A stretch of 64,000 nt of DNA from Patiria miniata. Taxonomy: Eukaryota > Echinodermata > Asteroidea > Valvatida > Asterinidae. Each line of letters begins with the position of its first letter. The stretch's first letter is position 1. Under the pieces are notes generated by a model, which saw only the letters and a program-made list of their open reading frames with translations, did not search any database and was not told the DNA's origin. The stretch spans positions 12,127,730 through 12,191,729 of the forward strand of contig NW_024037059.1 in assembly GCF_015706575.1 (NCBI RefSeq), in the 5' to 3' direction. Shown here piece after piece: positions 56,111 to 64,000 of this stretch. Both the position numbers and the translations under genes were made by a program.

Positions 56111-57920
56111 TCTTGAAAAACTCCTCGTTTTTGTAATTAAAACCCTTAGGTTGTTTATTCTTAGACAATTTTCAGCTCTGGCCAGATTTTTAAATTGCAA
56201 GGGGTACCCCCTGGCAAATTTACTTGGATCTGAGGGTCTGAGGCTGGGTGATTGAGGAGTGAGGAGCTGTTGGGTTGAGAACGGAAGGATAGGCTTTGGG
56301 ACTCTTAGCTGGCTTGTTGATGGTTGAGTGAGAAATAGACTATAAAATGAAGGGTTTCAAAGGCTGATAGGTCTTCAAATTGATAGGACTTGGGGTTTTT
56401 GGGTGTTGGAAGAGTTAATGGGGCTGGACTTAGATTTGGGGACATCATTGCTTCCGTTTTACTTCGACTACAATTTTGGATCGGATATGGCCAGACTTTT
56501 TTTTTGAAGTCCTGTTATAGTCTAGATCTGTCTTCGCAGTCCAATCAGACTGGTAATGGACCTTTGATTTTTGGACCTGTTGAAGCCAGATGAAGAACAT
56601 ATAAGACTGCAAGAATGCTGGTTGCCAGTGGTCTGCGAGATGGATGGACTCTTAGCGTGATGGTCTTGATGCCACCTGGTTGAAGGGCCTCCCTCGACTG
56701 ACCATAATTATAGGCTGCTGTTGGAGTAGGTTTTCATGTTTCATAATTCAGTTATTTCACAGTTTATTGCCATCTCTTGTCAAGGTGTTTAGCGGTCACA
56801 TGACAGTCTGTGCCAGTAAAATTTAAAGATTTTTGAAAGAGTAATAAGTAGATTACACATGGTATTTTGTTTTAATGTTTGCAAATCCTAGGTTTTTCCC
56901 CTTAATTTCTGACAACTCCAACCTGTGGGCTTCAAGGAGCTTCAAGGTGCAATAATATTGCAAAAATGACAGTCTACAGCTTTGATTCTACAGTGTTTAT
57001 TGTGTATTTCTCTACACTGTTTTACATTTTTTCCCCAAGACAATGTCATCATGTGATGCATGCATTTACATAATTAACCAAACAAAATGGACGACAGCCG
57101 TTGGAACTGGACGTTTTTTTACAGGCAAGCCACCGAAATCGTCAAGATTTTTCAATTTTGTGTGTGTGTGTGTGGTCTGTTTCAAGTCGATCAGCAGCTT
57201 CGTGCAGACTGCTGAATGTATGAGGTATGTAAATGAAATCTGGGGTGGGATATTAGAGGTGAAAAAGGACAATTTTTGGGAGGCCATTCCGGAAGGGTCC
57301 CTTGCTACCACACTCCAACTCCCTAGTTATGTCTCCAGCGCTACATGTGAATAAATACATGGAATCATGAGCATGTCAGCTGGAGTTACTCAAGCTACAT
57401 GTAGTCATGTCAACCAGGTAAAATAAAGGCAAGTGCTTAGCCTTAATCTTATGCTACAAAAAAATTGTCATCCATTTGGAGTTTGAGTTTCTTCCCCCTA
57501 TTTTAAAATTTAATGGACCAAATTTCCCTTATCCAGTCGAATACTCCCGGCCTCTCTTACCAGCAGCACCAGCAGGTCAGCATATCGTCTTGAACACGTG
57601 GGCCCGTACGCGTCTCGGACCCGAGTCGGGCGAGTGTCACTTGACAGCTCCATGGGGCAATGAATGCCAATTGTTTTCTCGACATTAACGAAACTGACAC
57701 TACCAGTTAGTTGGACAGAAACATCAACAGGCATGTAAACACATCAGCAAATCTCATTCTTTCCGTATCTTCTAGCTCTAACGTTAATTTAGGAACGCGA
57801 CAAATATAGACGACGTTCCCCGACGCTCGCTCCACAAACTTTCCACACGTGCACGCTAGTAAAATTTTACGCAGCTGTAACTTGCAACAGCGCCACCACT
57901 TGACCAACCGTAAGAGTTTG
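56111..57920. other. Intergenic
   Basis: No supportable gene. A (TG)n run of about 16 bp lies at 57161. Near 57600 there is a CGTCTCGGACCCGAGTCGG motif weakly like the minisatellite. Confidence 0.5.
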
Positions 57921-58380
57921 TGGCTAAACAAAACACTGTAAGGCCAAAAAAAAAATAAGTCGGTCTCTGGTCAGCGCGCGCGTCGATTTTAATCATGCGC
58001 GTCAATCTTTTTTTTTCAAAAATGTTCCGCGGTAGTTCCAACAGCGCCCTCTATTGCCGCACCTGCTCAATTTTTTTTTTTACCAAAAAGCACCAAGGAA
58101 TGGGAAATTGCACCAAGGCAAATGATCGAGAGCACCAAGGCAAATTATGGAGGACACCAATGTACACGAGGACACCAAAAAAGCAAAATAGTACCCCACC
58201 TTGTCTATACAATCCAAGCTTGAAGAAAAAAAAAAGCCCCCCCCCCCAAAAAAAAGCCGCATCCCTGCGTCAATTCCGGAACTTTGGTCTGACCAGAGAC
58301 CGAATATTTTTTTGGGGGGCCTAATAGTGGACTTGTCTTTTTCTGCGCAGATTTTGTGGCTAAACAAAACACTGCCCGCC
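57921..58380. repeat. Complex local repeat, direct and inverted parts
   Basis: TTTGTGGCTAAACAAAACACTG occurs at about 57920 and again at about 58353 in direct orientation. Between them GGTCTCTGGTCAG (57964) is mirrored by CTGACCAGAGACC (58288), with a poly-A/poly-T and GGGGGGCC section beside each. Three AGCACCAAGG-type repeats lie at 58085-58170. It is non-coding and possibly nested MITEs. Confidence 0.5.
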
Positions 58381-59099
58381 CGGGCATGACGGGCCCACGT
58401 GCTCAATGACGAAAGTCTGGATTTTTCAGCCGAACGTGTGGTTGCGAAGGCAGATTTCTAAAGGTTACGTGGCGTAATACTTTATTTTTAATGAAGCAAC
58501 AAACACGTTCAACCCGGCTGGCGAAATCTTTGAAAATTCATTTCTCCCGTTTGGAAGACCATATCTTCAGGCGCGGTTCTTAGGGCCAAGGTGTAACACA
58601 AGCGTTTGCAACAACAAATTAAGCTGAAATACACTTAGATGATATAAGTGTTCAACTACTCGTGAAATAACAACTTGAGGAGATTTCTAGAAATTGACGT
58701 TAAGGTCAGTAACCCGAATTGTCGTTTCAGCATGGATGGCGGCGATTTTTTTTCACTGACATGCAGTGTAGCAGTGTAGAATTTAGATTTTCTTCCGTTA
58801 CTATAATTTAACATTCCTATCAATACTAAGCATTTTTTTTTTAGAAATTTTAGAAATGCAACGTTCAAAAGGCATGATGTTTTTTGGGGGTGCATGAATT
58901 TCACTGCTCCGTTATGGCGTCCAAGTACGTAATAGGATTAACTTTGTTGAGCAACGGCGACGCTTAGGCCTTCGCAACCACACGGATGCACGTTCCGATT
59001 CATCTCTTCGGGTCCATGCCCAGTGAGTCAGGCAGCTTAGTGAATGGATGTGGACATTCCGGACAAAAGCGCCAAATTGTCCATACATGCTCCTCAATG
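58381..59099. other. Intergenic
   Basis: No feature seen. Confidence 0.5.
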
Positions 59100-59570
59100 C
59101 CTTAGCTTTCAATTTTTGATAGGAACCAACTTATCCAATAACATTATGGCGGCCATCTTGGATCTAAAGATGGCGGCCATTAAAAACCTATATCTACCAA
59201 TATCTCATCTTCAAAGCCACTTAGGATCAATGTTTTGGTGTCTAAACATACATTTTCAGGGTCAAGGAATAGAACTGTACCATTTTGGATAGTTTCAAAT
59301 GGTTAGATTGTCCAAATACAGTATTGTGGCCATCTTGTATTTAAAACATGGCCGCCATTTAAAACCTAAATCTCCGAATGCGTGTATTGCATCTTTAAGC
59401 CACTAAGTCACGGTATCTTAATCTTGGTGTCTAAACATATATTTTCAGGGTCATGGAACACATTTAAACAATTTGGATTAGTACTACATGTATTTAGGAT
59501 CGTGTCAAATGGTCAGTTTGTCCAGATAGGCTACTTAATATGGCGGCCATTATGGTTTGCCGTAAAAGGA
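59100..59570. repeat. Tandem repeat, about 190-210 bp unit, 2.5 copies
   Basis: Each unit contains TTGTCCA, ATGGCGGCCATCTTG or GGCCATCTTG, CATTTAAAACCTAAATCT-like, AAGCCACT(T)A, GGTGTCTAAACATA and TTTTCAGGGTCA(A/T)GGAA in the same order. AAGATGGCGGC at 59167-59177 matches the YY1 consensus. No coding content. Confidence 0.7.
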
Positions 59571-59970
59571 CCAACACTGGCCCGATTCAGGACTCGCTTA
59601 CACAGACATAGAAGTGGCGTACTTTCTTTGTTCTCGTGAACTAAAATTGTGCAATGTCGCACACTAATTCCAAAATGCTCTTATTTTAACCAGAATTAAT
59701 TTCCTGGGCTGAAATTCGGACTTAATATCCCTTTTCCAAAACTCTTCCATTTGCGACGGATCAGGCCACCTTGGAAACTCCTATATAGTTTCTGAGTAAA
59801 ATCCATATATCTATTTCGTGAAAAACTTGTGGGGTACCAAAACGTTACCCCGGTGGGCATTCCTTGTGGGGTACCTCTCATTGTTCCGTAACCCCATAAG
59901 GCAGTGTTTATACGTTCAGGATTACATGTAAATGTCTCCTGATGGGCACAAAAGCCTCCAGGTATCTCCC

Positions 59971-60009
<39 letters not shown>

Positions 60010-60895
60010 TTACCGTTGAGGGGGTACTTGAGTACACCGTCCATGTACATAATGCTCTGTTCAAGAGGCCAATCAGCAGCTTTGGGCCCTCTCACAAATT
60101 CTTGGGGCAAAATTCAGTGGTAAATTTTCGTCATTGGAATGTACCAACATTTTTATCATCAAAGTGAACAAAATGTTATCACATTTAAGATTCCATGTCA
60201 AATGCTGCTAATTGCCCTTTCGTCAAATTCATGACTCATCAGTTGAACTTGCATTGAACTTAGGAACTTATTAAACTTAGGAGGAAAAAACAGAGAATTT
60301 AGTGGAATTGAAATGAAAAATGGAAGCTCATTGAAGTTTTTAAACATAACCAACTAGTCAAGTCATCATGAGCACTCACAGAACCAAATGATTCATCGTC
60401 ATTTAGCCTTAGGTACTTTCCTGAAGATACGTCCTATAAAAAGTAGGAGAAGCTTATCCAGAAGACTGAAGATGATCAGTTGAAGAAGGCTGTATTTACA
60501 TCAAAACGGTGCCTTGCTTGTCTAAAAGACAAGCCAAAACTTCTAGTCGGCAAGACTGTGGAACACAAACTACGCAAAACTTCATTGAGTTTACCAAAAT
60601 ATTCATCCCGAAACTGTCTTGGGAATAGATCAAATGTATGCAGTAACGTACACCATATGAATATCATCTCTTTTGAGTTGTGTGGTTCTGAGAAGAACCA
60701 GTTGTTTACTCGATATTTCGAGAGGTCATGTTTGAGGTCAAGGCGCAGTCTTGTTTTGCATAAAATTAATCACCGATCCTTCACGCATGTCATAGATGAC
60801 AGATGCTTGCTGTGCAAGCGGCTAATAGCTTTAGCATTCTATTTATGATTTTTGGACCCAATGTACTAGAATCATAACATTAGTAAGCAGCGGAC
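59571..60895. other. Intergenic with CT microsatellite
   Basis: A (CT)n run of about 16 units lies at 59974-60006. The plus-strand frame 60480-60848 contains KKAVFTSKRCLACLKDKPKL but no recognised domain or splice support, so it is left uncalled. Confidence 0.5.
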
Positions 60896-60948
60896 GGGGT
60901 GGGGGTGGGGGCGTGAGGGGTGGGGTGGGGTGGGGGAAATTGGGGGTA
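60896..60948 (+). repeat. G-rich tract
   Basis: Runs of GGGG separated by one or two bases (GGGGTGGGGGTGGGGGCGTG, GGGGTGGGGTGGGGTGGGGG), with G-quadruplex potential. Confidence 0.8.
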
Positions 60949-63900
60949 AGGTTTCCACACCTACACCCCTTATATAAGATGCAACTGGGCCTGCATTGTG
61001 GTCCACTTTGAACAGCGCTCCAGGCCCAGAACCTGTCCAGTATCCTAGCGTCCAGTTGTCCAGGTGAAACCCGCAAGCCCACCCCTCCCCCTCTCCAAAT
61101 AAATTGGTCTGAGATGCCCCGCCCCTCACCCATCACTTATTCTATTTTCTCCCCTTAGGATTGAGAGCGGTTCAAATCATATTTACTGCCAGTTATTGGA
61201 GAATTCAAATATCATTATTTCTTTTTCTATTATGTTATTGTTATATTATGAAGACAGTTTAGATCTATCGGCTACATCATTTTCCAATCAATCATTCTCC
61301 ATTCATTTGTTAATTCTATTTAATAACCTCATCGTGTTGTGTCGTCGATTTCATTTGGCGTGAAAGCTTTTATATTATTTCATGCGATATAGTCCTAATT
61401 TCCTTCATCTAAACGAGCTGAGACAGACATGTGGAGGTACTCTTAATTTATGAAGCTTACAATTTTTTCACATTTTACATACAGCGTTTATTTTGAGAGC
61501 CACAATTTATGTACATCAGCCTGACCTAGTAAATAAACGTGTTCCTTAATCAGCCAAGTTTGTTTTCGAATGTTTTCTCGTCATTGGTGTTGATTATGCT
61601 CTCACAGTAAAAAAAAAAAGGAATAAAAGTTACTACGGTACCAAATGTTTAAACGCATTTTTAACGGTAGTGTACAACATTGCAAACCTCAAACAAGAAA
61701 ACTACCAAAATTATTTTGAAATACCTTCCTTGCCTGTAAGTGAATAATAGTCTCAAGCATCCTGTGAAATCATGGCACCTTGTGTGCTGTCATTTGAAAG
61801 AAAAGTGGAATTTTCATATTAATTTTCAAAGATGGTCAGCCGACCATCGTTGTGAAAACTTACCCCTTTTCAGATACTGCCCCCCATTTAACCAAATTTA
61901 GGTGGTCCACATTTTGTTTGCAATCGGTTACACATCCGTTAGGTGCAAGCCAGTTAGTCTGGTTCCGTGACCTAACAGTTTCCCGATAAATTGCTCCGTT
62001 TCGTCTGAAGTAAGGTCAGGAAACCAGACTGTACAAGAACAGCATTTTTTTACAGCATCTGTGAACACAAAACTTTAAATAGGTCAGTGTAAAAATATTT
62101 GCTCTAAAATATTAACCCCTAAATTCATCAATTTCTGAAAAGTACATCACAAGTAAATGTTATAAATTAGGCCTTTCTTGAACCATGCAATCACCTGCGG
62201 TCTTTTCCTTTTCCGCTTTAATGCTCAAATGAGTCGATACTAACACTGATTATAATGTCTCAATCAAAAAATGTATAGAATACTGTACAGTTAATATTGT
62301 CCGTTTTCGGTACTTTTAAGCTACGGTACAATAACAAATTATTACTAACGACTTCTTAACATTAGCATTTTATACAGCAAAAGACTTACGTATATATGGC
62401 ACTGATGCTAAATTAACTAATCGACATGAAATTACATTTAATACAACATAACATGCGGCCTGTACTTCAAAATCCAATAATCATGCAAAATTTAGAATGA
62501 AAAAAATTCTCACAAACAATTCTCACAAGAGTTTAAAATTATGAATCTACTGTGTTTTTTTTAGTATATGAATATTCTTTTCTTTTTGCCGTATGCAAAT
62601 ATTTATATAACTATGCAAATAACTAATCGTAGAATGTATATTTACAGTGTTACAGTTGAATCAGCATTTCAACTTGTCTGATGCTTCGGTTTAGTGTTGC
62701 ATCAATCCTCTGTATTAATTTATTTGTTGATTTAGTATCCGATAGCAAGTCAATGAGCTTTCTTTATGTACCGCATTTCTTTTTAAATTTATGGGCTACA
62801 TTTTGGATTCATAGTCCTTAACACTGTACAGTGTCGGCCCAAAGTGTAAGTACAGAAGCAACGCCCTCAGTTGTTAGGACACACCATGGCCTTCTTAAAA
62901 TTGTGACAAGTAACGTTATTATCATACGTTAATTAAGAGTATAAAGAATATTCAAACAATGATTCAGCGTAAAATTCATCGTATGGCTCCTTTAGTAAAT
63001 GTCTGCCATTTGTAAAAATTGAAGGTTTTTTCAAACATATACATCATCGAGAGATATACAACGGCGGTGTTGATGGGTAGTCCCTACGACTATTTTGCAG
63101 AGCGCCCTCATTGAATGTTTCCTGAAGACACCTTTGAACGCCCCCTCGCTGTATTATAACCAAAAATTGAAGCACAATCCTCAAAAACTCAACAAACACG
63201 ACCAACAATCACGCGTGTAGCACAAAATGCGAAGACTGTAACATGTGAACAACACACGTCGTGATAACATTTGTAAGGCTTTGATGCAAATCAATCGGAA
63301 AAATCATTGTATTGTGGCGAAACAGCCGGTGGACTGGTGCGAGTTTACCATGGCTCGCCTGGTTCCCCGACGTCGTGCGTAGGGTATAGCGCGTAGTCAG
63401 AGATTTTAGGCAGTCCGTCTGCAGACGCTGTTGAGTGAACTTCGGAACGCAATTATTGCCGATTACTGAGTTAACCTCGTGCATGTTCGCCGCTGTTATC
63501 GGAAGGGTGGACATCGCGGCGTGCTGTTGAAGGCGGATGGTGAGACTTTAGAGTAATAATTAGCAAGCTAGACCTTTTGTTGTAAGGGGAAATTAGCCTG
63601 GGTGGCTGTGGGTTGAGCTGGTGTCTGGAGACCTAAGGTTCGTGTGGTATGTGCAGCAGTATTCCCTGGTCGGGAATTGGGTTGCCTGTTGCCTGTCGAC
63701 CTTTGTCGCCAGGAGTCACCTCGGGGTTATAAACCGCGCTCCGTAACCTGAGCCCAGTGATTTCTGTATGCTAGGTTGCATGTGAGGGTTACTCTGGTAA
63801 AGTCTTGATCAGTGTGTGCAGTTCATAACTTGTTGCTGTTGATCGCACTGGGTGTGCACAGTGAGGTTCTTGCCACTGTGGGATAATCGTTCTAGATAAT

Positions 63901-64000
63901 CGATGAGGTTAATTACATAGAGCCTGGTTAGGCTGGTTGTTGTAAGCATTGTATAGTAAGAGGTTATTGTTGTGTAAGGCTTACTTTATAGGGATAAACC
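60949..64000. other. Non-coding to window end
   Basis: Mostly AT-rich to 63.1 kb with nothing recognisable. 63.2-64 kb is GC-richer and could be a promoter or leader of something beyond the window, but no gene or element end can be shown. Confidence 0.4.

Noticed and set aside
60480-60848. 122-codon plus-strand frame
   Set aside because: CLAC and CLLC motifs are suggestive, but no family, no splice support and average composition.
1-64000. CRISPR arrays, bacterial operons, riboswitches
   Set aside because: None seen. The sequence is an animal nuclear genome with introns and transposon debris.
63200-64000. LTR or promoter at the window end
   Set aside because: GC-richer sequence with a possible TATAAA-like motif, but no repeat partner or gene to support it.

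Overview
This is a gene-poor, AT-rich stretch of an animal nuclear genome. Splice sites are clear (GTAAGT donors, pyrimidine-rich CAG acceptors), there is no operon structure, and the palindrome TACATGTA, poly-C/poly-G runs and many small foldback elements are common. SWIM-YqaJ, PHD-FLYWCH-MULE and Polinton-type genes together point to a marine invertebrate (echinoderm, hemichordate, amphioxus or lophotrochozoan). I cannot name the species.

Layout. 0.2-6 kb holds remains of two related Mutator-like (MULE) transposons on the minus strand: one with a PHD finger and FLYWCH domain, the other with the transposase core and a SWIM zinc finger. Between them lie a two-copy tandem repeat and a 16-bp minisatellite. 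6-11 kb has dispersed repeats and one convincing host exon with Tudor-like folds (9081-9380). 12.1-14.6 kb carries a nearly whole Tc1/mariner (DD34E) transposase gene on the minus strand, split by two introns and damaged by one missing base and one 16-bp duplication. 15-25.7 kb is a repeat mosaic: a three-copy dispersed repeat, a SWIM-YqaJ exonuclease fossil, and a 0.9-kb duplication that cuts into it. 28.3-29.6 kb is an old, irregular tandem array, and 30.6-31.1 kb holds two adjacent foldback elements.

The two most interesting objects are at 34.4-45 kb. First, a 4.3-kb unit (34676-38969) has short terminal inverted repeats and a long broken minus-strand gene. Its protein has a coiled coil, an RNase H-like pattern of D, D and CxxH, and a Tudor-like C-terminal domain. 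It looks like a DNA transposon of a kind I cannot assign, and identical-orientation 250-bp repeats abut both its ends. Second, a compact 4.4-kb Polinton relic (40564-44966) has 300-bp inverted repeats starting AG and a perfect 6-bp target duplication, and only a protein-primed DNA polymerase B gene is recognisable inside.

45-64 kb is mostly non-coding. It contains a three-exon BEN-domain gene (47340-49580, minus), a LINE reverse transcriptase tail (50.4 kb), a basic coiled-coil gene fossil (51.4-52.1 kb), a near-perfect hairpin (55.3 kb), two opposed tRNA-like SINE heads (55.9-56.1 kb) and a tandem repeat carrying a YY1-like site (59.1-59.6 kb). Apart from the BEN gene and the Tudor-like exon, nearly everything with coding character is mobile-element debris, mostly on the minus strand.
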